DNA of 64,000 bases, taken from assembly GCA_023079485.1 (NCBI GenBank), contig CM041084.1:12708609-12772608 (forward strand), written 5' to 3'. The DNA comes from Archilochus colubris. Lineage: Eukaryota > Chordata > Aves > Apodiformes > Trochilidae. A program made the translations under genes and the position numbers. The notes beneath the pieces were generated by a model that had not been told where the DNA came from, did not search any database, and saw nothing but the letters and a program-made list of their open reading frames with translations. Below, piece by piece: positions 49,561 through 62,606 of this stretch (positions are counted from its first letter, which is position 1; the number at the start of each line of letters is the position of its first letter).

Positions 49561-52500
49561 GTTTGATTGCTATCAGGAAAAAAAGGGGGATAAACTAATT
49601 TTTTCAAATCCAATCTGTAGATGTTAAAAAAAAATTTTAAAAGTGTAAAAAGAAAAAAACCAAAACCATAAGGCATCTTACCAGGTAGGTTGATAACTAT
49701 CAGGTGATTCTGAATAGTGGCTTTCACTTCTCAAAGCTGATGAGTATCAAGTTCTAAGTCATGTATGAAGAGCAGGAGGTGGTCTAGGGAACACACAAAA
49801 AGATACAGATCAGTCTGAGGACTTGTATGAGCTTCAGACATAAAGAAAGACTGCATAACCAAGAAATTTTCCAGTAATAGAAAATTATTTAATAAAAAGA
49901 CATTTCCTTAAACTGTAAATCTTGCCTTTCCTTTAAGTGTTTGTGTACATACTGTAAGCTGTTATTCTTGTAGTCTTTGGGGGAAGTTATTTACCTCACC
50001 TAACATTATCCAGCAGAATCAGAGTCAGATATCTGCTCTACAATAGTGTTTCTCCTACAAAAAAAAAAAACCAAAAACAAACTCATGTGGAAGAAAAAAA
50101 TACATGATATGATGAGCTACTACTTTTGGAGACCAAATTCCTGTCTTCCTCTAGTAAAGCACAATTTCTTCTCACTGATTTACACAGAAATCAGCTTGTT
50201 TTTCTGCTTGCTTGAGAACATAGAGCAATCAGAAAGAAAAATGTGGAACCATCTTCATCTTCTATTTTTGACTTTATAATCAGTCTCATATGCCCAGATA
50301 TACCTATGAAATAATTAGGTTTCTACTTTTATACAGCAATAAGCATGTTTGTGTATCAAAATGTACAATGATAGAGTTACAGCTACAACAAGAGCCAATA
50401 TTAAGTAGTGAAGAGATGCGCAGAGTAACAGTGTCATGAAGGAAAGAGAGAAAACATTCCCATTTTAATTCATTACAGCACACCTCCAGCTGGTTTTCTT
50501 GGTGAGAAGCAGAAGAAAAGCTACATGAAGGATACAACATAAAGTGACAACCTTGAAAATGCAAAATCTGCTTTCAAATATTTGCATAAACTATACAGAA
50601 AAAGTGGATTATGAGGTCTGATTCAATACTGTAATTATTTTCTTCTTTTATGAACATCTTCTTTTTTCCTCCCTGCATGCATCTTCAATACGTGTTGGGG
50701 ATTTAGCCTTACAATGAAGCTTTTGTAACTTTCTGGATTTTTGTCATGTTGGCATTTGGGTCATTCCCTTTATATACACAAGAAGAAGGTGGAGAGCAGT
50801 TGTCCAGTGGAATAAGGAAAGATTCAAACCTGAACTGGCCAAGTATTGCTCTGAAACACAGAGTTGCTTTTTTTCTTAGGAGCTCAATGCTGGCAGATAG
50901 GAAGTGTGGAAAAAACCTGGACTTATTTCAATGCTATCTTTTCCAGCAAATGTCCCTAAGAAGCAAAGGTGTTTATAGGACAGCCAAATCAGAGACAAGC
51001 AGGTATTTTTGAAACCAAAAAAATATGGAAAAGTTTTTTTTCTAGGTCCCAAAGTAATGTTTCACCATTGAAGCATTTTTTTAGCTCCCAAATAGGACTT
51101 TACTTTGGATCTGCCTCTGGAAATGAATTCCTGATTTCCACTACATTTCAAAGATTATGGGAGTCTATACTCCTTATAGCAAACTGTGTGGAGATCAGGA
51201 GGCAAGCTGAATGTCATTCTAAGGATATTATGAATGTACAAAAGAAATTAAGATGTGTTTATCTCCTTAAAATGTGTATTTCTAAATAAGGAACCAAAAG
51301 AATTTTTGAATGCTGCAAAGACTTAAATGTCTTAGAGACAGATTTTTTGTTATTGTTGTTATTGTTGTTGTTATTATTATTATTGTGGTTTTACTATTCT
51401 TATAGGCAGTTTTCTGAAAAAAGAAAAAAACCTGAACATTTGGGGGTATAGGAGAATATAGAAAATCATGGATTCACAGGGGAATATCATGTTTTTTCAG
51501 GCTCTCTGCTGTGTGGCTGTGCAGCACTAAGCACACTGAAGTCTCAGTCCTTGGCGGTTACTCTGCTGTTTGCTGTGATACCCATGAACAGAGGCAATTG
51601 CAAACAAAAGCTGGACCATTATGCCAGGTCACAGATTAGTTCCCATATGGTTTTAATAAGAATTAAGTATAAACTACATTTATATCTGTTGTTGTTCAAT
51701 CTACTCTCTTTAGCATCCATGCAAGTTGCATGAATTGCCCTTGGTTTTTGGTTAATGGACAGATTTTGAAGTCAGAGGTGGGAGCAAGCCACATAAGAAA
51801 GGAAAAGAAACAGCAAAAAGCTTCCACTACAAAACTAATGCTTTCCCTTCCAACCCAGGGGTGCAGCCTGTAATCCTAGCATTACAGCCAGATGTTTAGA
51901 GGTCTGTACTAGAAACACCCAGCTAATGATGCAAGAACAGCATGAGCAGATGGTGCTATAGCTCTCTCATATTCCCCATTTCTCCACCCACCAGCACCTG
52001 CTATCTAATCCCCTTTCATTATTCATCTTCCTAGTAGCAAATTATTACATTCTCACCTTTCATATGTTTTGATTTCACATCAAGGCTGTCTATGTTCACA
52101 GTCTGGGTTTATACTACTAAACTTTATGTGATTCTAGGTCTCCTAATTTTTACAGTTGTGAGAGGAAAGGCAGGCCCTCAGCTTCATTAAAAATATATAA
52201 CTGAGTGTGCCAGAATTCTCTGTCTTTTAAAATCCATACAAGCAAACATACACCACTAACTGGGAGAAGGGAAACAGCAAAATGCTACAAGCACACAATA
52301 CAAGAATAATAAACTTACTATCTCATTTTCCCTGCCTGAAGTCTTATAGACTTATCAATTTCTTTAGCCAGAAATTGCCAAAAACCTTGGAGATTCCTTG
52401 AAGAACACAAATTCAGATCCTTAGATTGTTTTTGTCTAACAGTGGTATAGTCCTGACAAGCATCTGTGTTTCATCAAGAATTTGTATTCATAAGGTTTTT

Positions 52501-54769
52501 AGCAAGCCCCTAATTGTGGTTTATAACTGTCTAAATTTTGAAGATTGTGCATGTCAGCAGTTTATAAAAGCATCACAGCCTCTCAAGTTTAGGAAGGGCA
52601 TAGGACCCTATTACAATTAAATGTTCTCTGCAGGCTTCATCGTTAAAACTTCCATTATTCCTGGCTCTCTCTACCTCTTCCCTATTCCTCTTCCAAGTAC
52701 ACTGTGTGAATAAAAGGATCATAGTTCTATCACGGCGGAGCAAATCCTTGGATGGGAGAAATCAGTTTGGGGCCAGTAGCACTATGGTACAGAACCATTT
52801 CCAGCAGTCAAAGTCTTCCCTTGGATGTGAGTCAGTGGAAACATGCACAGTCAGTGGTAGAGTCTGGCCCCTGAAGGAGAGGGAAAGAGTAACTAGAGCA
52901 GCTGAAACTGCCAAAGGGATTTAGGTTGGCAGAATGTATTTAATCTAATTTGGCATGTGGTCAGGACAGAAGAGGCTAATAGCTCACTGCATTAAAAAGC
53001 TTCTTCTTTGTTTTATACAAATGTTCATGGTATTGGCTTCATATCTTATCTGTCAGCTCCAAAATAAGAAATCCCAGTTCCCATAATGCTGTTATATGTG
53101 AATACCCACTGTTCTGGTTTTTTACAAATTATAACATGAATGAAACCATCAGCAGGCAGCTTCTCCTTGAAGATTCCCTACCTGCTGGCTTGGCTTTAAG
53201 GCCTAACCATCACTGTGGAAGAGTTGGTACACGATGAGTTAGATGGAAGAGCAACCTCACAGGACCAGGGGGGTGCTTGGATTCTACCAAGGTCCTGTGA
53301 AGAGATTTTCCTTCAAACCAGACCTAGGCATCAGATTGCACAGTGTCATAAAAAGACTGGAAATGTAGTTATTTTCAAAACTTCAGAGTGCCTATATCCA
53401 CAGCCTTGAGAATATAACATACACTGCTCAAATCATGTTAAATGAAACAAAACAGGCTGTTTCTTAATAATTTATTTCTATGTAGCAATTGCACTGCATA
53501 GCAAATATTAGTTATTTTATTTTCTTCAAAGAAGTAATTATAATCCTCTTTTATTTTAAGTATTTACCATACCAATGCATTTACTAATGTCTTTTTACAT
53601 CTGTGCATAGTTTCACTAATGTTAAAGAGTAAGCTTATAAATAGTAAATAAAAGGTCTTCTGAAACTGTTTAATATTTGACTGCTGAAATATTTGTAACT
53701 GGTCATAACATAATAAGAAGGCTAGACTTTCTGAATTCAACAAACTTTTCCTAGTGCATGAATATAAATATTTCTCCAATCTCCTTTGGAGCAGATTTTT
53801 AATTTGGTGAATAAATGACAGTATTGCTGTCCCCCTAGACTGTGTGTTTTCAATTTGAAGGACTATGCAGTGACTTTCAGTAATATTATTAAAAGTGATT
53901 ACAGAAAATAATCACCTGCTTTTAAACTTAAAGTCTTCCTGCAGGAGTCTGCCTGTTTAGTGGAAGATGGTCTCTAACAATCTTCAATTTTGAAAGTGAT
54001 GGTCTTGGGTAAAGTTGCAAAATCTGACTCTTAGAACCAACTCATCTGCCAGAATCTCATGAAAACACAGAAACAGAGGCCTGATTCTTTCCAGCATGCT
54101 GTGCAGAAGCCTTTCCACTTTTCTCTCTACCTAGTACCAGCACCTTTGCTTCGTGCATCACCTTTGTGGATCCCATTTAGAAGTGTTTAATGCTCCCCAC
54201 ATATAGAAGACAGAATTTACATAACTATCTTAGATTTTGATTTACAAAATATGTCAGGGTGCTTATAACCTATGTATACCATATAGCAGATCTATATCTA
54301 TATAACAGAAAACAAAATCTAGCCTCTCCATTTTTAGTCTGAATATTTATAATATTAATAACATTGAATACTTATAAATCATAGATTTTATTTTTTATTT
54401 TGGTTTATATGAAGAAACATTTATTCAAATTAACTTTTGTTTTGCTGAAATGTTTCCTAGATGAAACTTAAATATTTTGACAGCAGAAGAAATCTTATTG
54501 CTCAGCGTAAAACATAGCTCAGTGTAAATATTTTAAGAACCATAAGAGTGTGATATTAATACTTGATACATAAATATTAAAACAACTAATACATAAATAC
54601 TGTTCAATATTTCTAAAGATTTGTGCTCTTTTTACTAGATCTACAACCACGAATATTAGAAGTTGAAATTCTAACTTTGCTCTGTCAGATAGAGTATTTC
54701 AAGATTAAATCCATTTCAGAAGTAAATTCTAAATCTCACTTTTTTCCTTACAAAGGACATATATTGACC
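49561..54769. other. AT-rich DNA with no recognised gene
   Basis: Only short open frames up to 106 codons (50969-51289, plus), without recognised domains. A TTG/TTA microsatellite lies at 51349-51385 and a short A/C tract at 50060-50083. Confidence 0.5.
51349..51385 (+). repeat. TTG/TTA trinucleotide microsatellite
   Basis: About twelve TTR trinucleotides in a row, changing from mainly TTG to TTA. Confidence 0.85.
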
Positions 54770-55100
54770 AATGTTCATTGCCAAGTCTCGCCTTGAAATG
54801 TGCTATTTAAAAAGCAAACAATGAACGTGAACTTATTCAAACTCTGGGAATATTTCAGCCTACAGCTCAGCAAAAACTTTCATCTGAAACCAATGAACTT
54901 CTCAGGACCACTGAGAATTGACCAGAGGGGCCAATTAGCTGTTGCACAGTCTCACTGGTTCTGTGTCAATAATTTATAAATTTAGAGAGCAGACAGATTT
55001 TCTGCCACTGGTTTAAAATTAAAGTGCCAATTCTCAGAGAGTCTATGCCATTCAGCTGAATTCAGTGGACTGACACTGATGTAAACCACTTGAAGATCTA
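54770..55100. promoter_or_regulatory. Possible enhancer-like unique segment
   Basis: Repeat-free, balanced-composition DNA with words such as GCCAATTAGCTG near 54930 and TCAATAATTTATAAATTTA near 54965. No function can be assigned without conservation data. Confidence 0.18.
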
Positions 55101-55241
55101 ACACAAATAGATACAACATATTTTTTCATCCATACTGCTTCCTTACAAAATCAAAATTTGATTCACCATTGAAAAAATTTAAATAGGTATCCATATCCTA
55201 TGTATAGTGAAATAGATACTTTGTTTTTCTTTTTTTTCCAG

Positions 55242-55440
55242 GTAATATGGAAAGGTTGCAGCTAGCTGTCATTGGAAAGAGCTGAAATGAGTTTTACAGC
55301 AAAAACAGGCACCTAAAGAACCTATTTTCTCCCTCACAATAACAGCAATCAATATCTTCCAGCATTTTTTGTGCCCTTCTGGTTTTCTGACTACCTGAGA
55401 AATAAATTTCTTTGGGATGCCACAGACTGTTTTTGTCTTG
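55242..55440 (+). other. Candidate terminal exon with poly(A) signal
   Basis: A very strong acceptor-like tract (T-rich from 55220, ending TTTTTTTCCAG at 55241) precedes this block. About 160 bp downstream lies AATAAA at 55401-55406, followed by the GT-rich TGTTTTTGTCTTG at 55429-55441. That is the layout of a short last exon, for instance of a non-coding RNA. Only a short frame is open after the acceptor. AATAAA is common in AT-rich DNA, so this stays a weak suggestion. A good donor-like GTAAGT at 55693-55698 would allow an internal exon instead. Confidence 0.18.
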
Positions 55441-55870
55441 GCTGAATATTACTTAATTGGGAATGTTTTATTACCCACATAATATATTGAAGAATTAAAT
55501 GTGGTAGGTGACTTTATCCATATAGGCAGAAGACAAGTCCCATGGGTCACAGCCTTCATGGCCCCTCTGGGGTCACTTATTTTTAACCCCTGTTGAACAA
55601 AGAGTTAATTCACTTCTTTGACAAAATTGGGGCAAATAACAGCTTATTCTGGGATATGAAAGGCTGTCATTATTTAATTGGGTTGAGCTTAGGTAAGTAA
55701 GAGTATCAAAACGAAGATTTTTACATAATGCTGCACAAAAGAAATTTGCTCTTTGGCTCCAGAGCTGGCTGGGCACACACTGCTCTTTCCAGCTGCTGCT
55801 GAAATCTCCAATTTCTTTTTTTGCCAGAGTATGTATAAAAGCCCATCAGTCTTTCATGCTAATAACTTGA
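55441..55870. promoter_or_regulatory. Enhancer-like unique segment
   Basis: Repeat-free, with TTAATTGGG near 55453, TTTAATTGGG near 55674 and a GGTCAC word near 55537 that recurs near 55571. A TATA-like TATAAAAG occurs near 55835. The pattern is suggestive only. Confidence 0.2.
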
Positions 55871-58800
55871 AGACAAGTTAAATGTATTCATGCATTCCAA
55901 ACATTAATTTTGCCTATAGACAATTACTTTTTTTTGCTACTGTTAAAGTTTCTCTACAGCACCAAATAGGAGAGACATTCACTGTCTCCATGGAGAGACA
56001 AAAAAAGGAACCAGTACCAGTTCAGATCCAGAAGCATTGTCTAAGATTTAAGTTCCCAGACTATCATTTATAGGTATTAAAAAGATGTGGTATCCTAAAA
56101 AAACACTTCAGGCAATAGTTTTCAGGAAGTTTGAAGGAGGAGCCTGCCCAGCTTTGGATATGCAGTTAGTGGGGTCCAGCATAGTATTTTTATTTTTTTT
56201 TCTGATAGAGCTTCCATTTAATATCAGTCAAGAAACTCTGGGTTTCTTTAAGTATGTAACCCAGAAGAAACGGATTCAGTTTGAAGGCACAGTAATACCT
56301 TCCTGAAGCTACTGTATCTGGATATCTCTGGCAAACTGTGTCTGGTTTTTATGCTCGAGCCTAGGATGAAACCTGACTAAACTCACTTTCTTGAGTTGTA
56401 AAAATAATGCATTTAGTTCAATGCAACACTGAAATCCTGGCATTGCTGACCCCACAAATATTCTATTCATATTTCACTGTTAGAAGATAAATTTGCTTAA
56501 AAAAAAACCCAAAACAAACAAAAAAATATTTGGCTTTTATTTGAGAGCTTGATGGGTTTAAGGCTATGTCTTTTTCCATCAAAATCAGAAGTTAACTTGG
56601 AAAAATATGAAAGAATGTAAATTAAATTCAGTGAATGCAATTTTATGATCCATCCTGATGCATATAATTGCCATAGGTAGAAAATACATCTGTGGTAAAG
56701 AAGTGGAAAATTGGAACATTATGGAGTTTCCACCAGGCTTCCTTGTTAGTGAATCTAAACTAATCTTCAGTGAATTCCTGAGAAAGCATGAAGACATTTC
56801 TTCTCCTAAAAAAGAAATAAAAAATGCTGAGCAAGTGAAAATGGAGCCAGAACAGACACTGCTACTTTGCTTTAAGGATTTGGATGTGTTATTTAATTTG
56901 ATTTATGCAAAGACAAAACTAAACAGAAATGGCAGCTGATTCTCCCTGGAGTATCTGATAATCTATATTAAGAAAAGTTAAAATAGAATGAAAAACAAAA
57001 GCCTTTGAATGAAAAGTTGTTCCATACTGGTGGTCAAACTGAATTAGCTGGACATATCATAACATATAATGCTCCAGTTACAATATGGATAATTTTACTT
57101 CTGTAACAGCAGTATTGTGTATCCATACGTGATGTGATTTTAAATTAACCAGCCAAAAACCTGCATCCAGTCATCCTTGGCAGCATGGAGTTCACTGATA
57201 CCCATTTGACCTGGGTATTTACCCAGTTTTTTGGGCAGATTTTTCAGGCTGCTTGATGCCATGCTGCTTTGTTTTAAACCTGCTTTGTTTAACCTGAGTC
57301 TCCCAGGTGGGTGTTACTGATGTAAATGGCATGAGTAAGTGTTACAGGTGGGCACAAACTGGACAGAAGCCTCACACTCCAGCAGATAGAAGGAGGACAG
57401 AGAAGGAAGATCTCCCCCATCCCTCGTGTCTCCCCAGCCCTGCTCTGGCAGTCCAGAGGGACTCTGGGGTGACATGGCAATGGCCCACCCTATGTGGGCA
57501 GGGTGAGCCTCCAGGGATGAAACCACCAGTATCTGGATAGGGTCACACATCACAACAGTATTGTGATCCTGGTGGGTTACTCATTCTACCGTATAGGAAA
57601 GATAACCAGAGGCTTTAAACAGTGTAGTCAGCAAAGCAATTTATAACTAATTAGAGTGCCAAGGGCTTGATGGTTCTAACCCTGTTTCCCCATGAAAATC
57701 TCGATTGGATTCTCAGGGCTTTGTAGTGAATTTATGTCTGTACCACAGAATTGTTGGAGAGATAAGTGTTTCAACATATTTGTCCAAAGACACAAGACCT
57801 ATAATTTTACACCAAATTGGCTCTAATTGCCAGCAAAAACATTGCCTGTGCTGAGGCATTCTCTAGGTCTTGCCTTCACTGCACAGAAAATGAGACCCAC
57901 CCACTGCCCACAAAGTAAAGCCCTCTGACCTGGGGCTTTAAATATGGACTAATTTATCTGGTTAGGATTACCTGCTGAGAAAACTATTGAGAACTAATGA
58001 TCTGTCCTTTCCTCTTCCTAACACTGAAAGACAGGCTGTGAATCACAGGGACAGACTCCAGCTAGAATTGGGTAAAATGAAAGAAGTGGAGGGAGTATCT
58101 ACAAAGCCTCAGGGAGAGATTATAAGGTAAGAGAGAGGTGGCAGAATACAAGATGCTGGAAAAATTTGCTGTGGAGAAACTATTCTTAGATACCAAAAAG
58201 TTTATATTTGCAGTTTTAAAATAACTTTTCCAACTACAGAAAGGGAATAACAGACCACTGGTCAGACCATTAGAAAAGCTGGATTGAAGTAGCTGTTCTA
58301 CCACAGATTTTCCTGAGGCAGTCAGTTGGCCTTTTTTTACCTCAAAGACACAAAATGTAGCTAAGTTGCCTTTTTTTTCCCCATCTGTAAAATTGCAAAT
58401 GACAGTTCTTCAGTACTTGACAGAATACACTAAAGACTTTGATTTGCTCTAGCATTATTGTAATAGGAGCTGTACAAGTATCTAAGCCAACATGTTTTTT
58501 TACTTATTAATAAACATTCTTTTAAGGAAGCTGCCTTTTTTTGATCTTGTTCATGAATCTCCAAAGAGAAGAGATCTCACTGTCCCTTAAGACCTGCATA
58601 GTACAAGTGTTTGTAGTCAATAGTTTGTCCTAAAGTGAAACTCTGAAGTATGAAATTCTATGTTAATATAGGGAATTTATAGAAGCTTCCTTTAAATATG
58701 ACACAGACACATGACATTCAGAACATGGAAGAAGGAAATTGAAGATAAGAGAATTTATTGCTCCAAAGATACCTGCCTTCTCAATGGTAGTTACCAAGGA

Positions 58801-61559
58801 TCACTGTCTTTAAGTTTTTCTAGAATTACCAGAAATGCACAAAAAGAAACAAGAATGATTCAACAATGGCATTATTTATGCTTTTAGTTTTCTTATGAAG
58901 GCACAAGAAAAACTCATTTCCAATGAATCAACGGGAGAATGAGTAGAGTCCAATGATTAATGTTATGTTTGCTTTGGCACATTCTCTGGAGTGTCAGAGA
59001 AATATGTGCAACAAAGCAGTGGTGCAACTGGGAAAATTTCATAAGAAAAGGTTAAGCACAGTATGAGCTGTTTGGTTTTTTTCTCTAAAAATTATTATAC
59101 GCCATCAAGGGTACATAAACCCTTACTTTGGGTTTCATTTTCTTAATTGTTTAAAGACTCAGTCTGAGGTAAGAAAGAATTACCAAGACTAATTATCATA
59201 CTATGTTGTGGCGCATCAGTCAGAAACATGGAGAAAATAATGTGAGAGGGATTTAGTTCTGTGAAAAAGACATCTAGACATACTAGTCTATTTAGCAAGC
59301 AAGAATAAAGCATTGCTTTCTGGAATGGGTGAAAATTAATTACTAATTGAATAAATTGTTAAAATATCTCCCAAATAGACAATCATACCTGGGCTTTCTG
59401 AACATACAGAACAGAGAAAACAGAACATCCTGATCTGGTTGTGCTCGCAGCTGATGGTGTCAGCCAATTTCCAATGGAGTCAGTGTCTGTGTGTCATTTG
59501 ACTCAAAATAGGCTTGGATCAGGCCCTAGGTATCTACATAGATGTGGTCTATCTACAGCCAATTTTGCCCTTGTGCTTTTGGAAACCAGAGTACGTCATT
59601 TAACTTTAATAGCTCTCTAGTATTTTAATAGTCTCAGATTATAATGAAAAATAAATAGATAAATGTAGAGATGGGTATGAAGTGGAAACCTTCTCATTAT
59701 TTCTACTTTCTTTGTGCTACTGATTGTTTCTGTCAGGTAGCTGGTGACCACTGTTTCACTTTGCACAATCCTGAAAATGCTGGTTCCTAAGGTAATTTAG
59801 GTAGAATTAAATGTTAGTTATTTTTCCCTTCTTCTAGATGTCCAGCCTTATGCTCAAATTACTATTTTTATATTCTAATTGTTTCAAGAAGCAGTAGAAT
59901 AAACTGTAAAAAGTCTTTTCACTTCTTCTTCACTTCCCAAACTATAGATGAGACAAGAAGCACTACAAATCTGATTAAGTTTATTTTATTTTTCTAAATA
60001 AATCTCAACAGATTTCTGGTAAAAAATTTAGTATAGCTAAAAAGGCAGGAACTGAATTCCAGTCATATGCACTTGGCCATTTGTAGAAGAACTTAACTTC
60101 CTGACTCTGCATTTCTCATTCTGCTCATCTTGACATTGAACTGGCAAGAAAACACATCTCCCCAGCAAGTCAAAGTCAGGCATGAGTTACTGAGGCAGAC
60201 AATTCTCCATGCCCTGGAGGAGAAGCCCTGTGCTCCCTGGGAGTGTTTCCTCAGTTAGTTGTTTTCAGGTATATTTGCTTTGTTCTCACTTCAGGAATGT
60301 TCTGAAGCATTGCAGAAATTAGAAAATACATATACATATTTTAATACATATATACACATATTTTTTAATCATGTAAGATTTGCAAAAGAACTAACACATG
60401 CAAGCAGGGTATAAGAGCTAGAAACATAAGGTTCTTCTCTTCAGGATACAGAAAATCAAATTTCTGTGAGATTGTGAGACCCTGTGCTTTCTCCTAGCGT
60501 TAGTGAAGCAAGATATTTCTCTACAAGTACAGTAAGAGTATACTCTGCTCATTTCACTTTCCTTTGGAAACTTATACTTCCATCTTCACAGACAGCCCAG
60601 AAATGCAGAATGACACCTTTTTTTACAGTAATTCTCTGATGTTCATGAAATGATCTATCTGTGGCACAGCACAAAACCAAAACTTGGACCCTGATATCTG
60701 GACCATATGACATCAAGTATGTTGGAATTCATTTAAATGTTTAAATGTGAAATATACTTCCATCTAACATTAAGAAAGGTAAGGTCATATATATCTGCTC
60801 TAGATTTTTTTATTACCACATAAAGGTGAAATAAATAGATATTCCAAAATATCCTAGATTAGTTTTAGCTTTGCCATTCTACAGAAAACTCTTTTCAACA
60901 AAATGTTGTTTACTATTGATTGTTGTTTACTAGACATTGACCTTTAAATGCTGAATTTATATGAGATAAATTCTAAGGGTTTTTTAATACAACAAACCCA
61001 AGGAACCTGAAAAAAAAGAAGAAAAGTCCTTATCTTGAATATTTTCTTTTTCCATTTTGCCCTGCTTCATTGAATGGACTGCAGAAGAGATCACTCCCTT
61101 AAAAAATAGAAAAGGCATATGTCAACTTGCTTCACCTCTAGAGCCTTCAGGCAAAACACATCACTTTTTGGGGGACTGTCAAGGATTGAATAAATCATAG
61201 ATAAGTGGGTTAAAATGTCAGTACCCACTGGGACAGAAATAAATCTACCACAATTTTTCAGCCAAGTGAAATCTTAACTGTGGTATCAATAGCACTTCAT
61301 TAATTCATTCATTTGGAAAGACAACATAAAAGTCTTAATAATTAATTTCAACTTTTTAAAGCAAGATTAAAAATGCAAGCTGTTGGTTTGTTGGTTTTTT
61401 TTACCACCCCATTGTGTAAAGTCTGTGAAAGTCATCTTGTACAAAAGGTCAGATAAGCGTGATGTGAAAGATGGTGTTAAAAGGCTTTCAAACTTTGTTT
61501 ATTAATAGATATAACCCTTTCACCTCTGCTACATCTGTCACTGCTAGGTTAAATACCAT
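55871..61559. other. AT-rich DNA with no recognised gene
   Basis: No transposon or recognised coding block. A GC-richer patch at about 57280-57560 has open frames on both strands (57307-57540 plus, 57314-57553 minus) but no recognised domain. An A/C tract is at 56495-56527 and TA-rich microsatellite-like DNA at 60328-60366. Confidence 0.5.
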
Positions 61560-61990
61560 CTATCTTACTGGTTACTTGATTTCTTGCTATTAGTTCGGGA
61601 AAGTGCCACAAAAAACACCGGACAGTCACGAATCCATTATATAAAAATGCAAGAGAAGAATTGCCTGAGCCTTCCTAATAAAACATAACCTAACATGGAG
61701 TAACTAAAGGATAGAGGGTAGCCTCTGGCTTTAAAAGCCTTCACTAGGCCATTGATCATTGAAGAACAACACACAGTGACCTCACACAAATACAATGTAA
61801 ACTCCCAAACTCCTCGATGGCATTCCTAGTGCTCTGTCCGAATTTATATTGCCTCTCTGTAAACTGTTTGACATAAGCTGTGACAGATGGAACCAGAGAA
61901 GGGCCTTCTCAGTATGATGAGCATACTACCAAATGCAGCTGGATGCAAGTGAATTAATCTGGAGCTTGCTTTGATGTTCAAAGAAATCTC
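61560..61990. promoter_or_regulatory. Enhancer-like unique segment
   Basis: Repeat-free DNA with several CpGs (near 61595, 61619, 61629, 61815 and 61839), unusual for this window, and mixed composition. The CpG survival hints at constraint or low methylation, but density is far below a CpG island. Confidence 0.2.
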
Positions 61991-62259
61991 AAGCCAAGGT
62001 GTGTGGTATAGAATTTTTGTAAGATTCTTAAAAGCATGTTTTTCATTCTGGATATCCCAAAATTATTCTAGGACATAAAATTCCATGAGTCTTTTTTGAG
62101 GATGTGAAGAGAAAAAAAATGGGAAAAAAATTTACTGTTTTATGATGCATTTTTCAGGCAGAATGTTATTTCTATGTTAGTCAAACCATGCACTTGGAAA
62201 GGAATGTGGATAAACATCTATGGGTGTGTATACATGTTCCTCTTTTCACCCCCTTTATC
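61991..62259. other. AT-rich DNA with no recognised feature
   Basis: Nothing recognised before the TTCC array. Confidence 0.5.
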
Positions 62260-62606
62260 TTCCTTCCTTCCTTCCTTCCTTCCTTCCTTCCTTCCTTCCT
62301 TCCTTCCTTCCTTCCTTCCTTCCTTCCTTCCTTCCTTCCTTCCTTCCTTCCTTCCTTCCTTCCTTCCTTCCTTCCTTCCTTCCTTCCTTTCTTCCTTCCT
62401 TCCTTCCTTCCTTCCTTCCTTCCTTCCTTCCTTCCTTCCTTCCTTCCTTCCTTCCTTCCTTCCTTCCTTCCTTCCTTCCTTCCTTCCTTCCTTCCTTCCT
62501 TCCTTCCTTCCTTCCTTCCTTCCTTCCTTCCTCTTCCTTCCTTCCTTCCTTCCTTCCTTCCTTCCTTCCTTCCTTCCTTCCTTCCTTCCTTCCTTCCTTC
62601 CTTCCT
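62260..62606 (+). repeat. Long TTCC tetranucleotide microsatellite (347 bp)
   Basis: About 86 TTCC units with only two interruptions: a C-to-T change at 62390, and a two-base phase shift at 62531-62532. On the minus strand it is a GGAA array, a purine mirror repeat able to form triplex DNA. Because a 4-base unit without stops is open in every frame, long open frames appear on both strands (LPSF-type on plus, GRKE-type on minus, up to 179 codons); none is a gene. Low interruption suggests recent expansion, and its length in the assembly may be unreliable. Confidence 0.98.

Noticed and set aside
56658..56939. 93-codon open frame with a fairly protein-like composition
   Set aside because: No recognised domain, no acceptor-donor pair at its edges, and similar-sized frames occur throughout the window by chance.
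57280..57560. GC-richer patch with open frames on both strands as a possible exon
   Set aside because: Frames on opposite strands are equally open, and no splice-bounded block or known motif was found.
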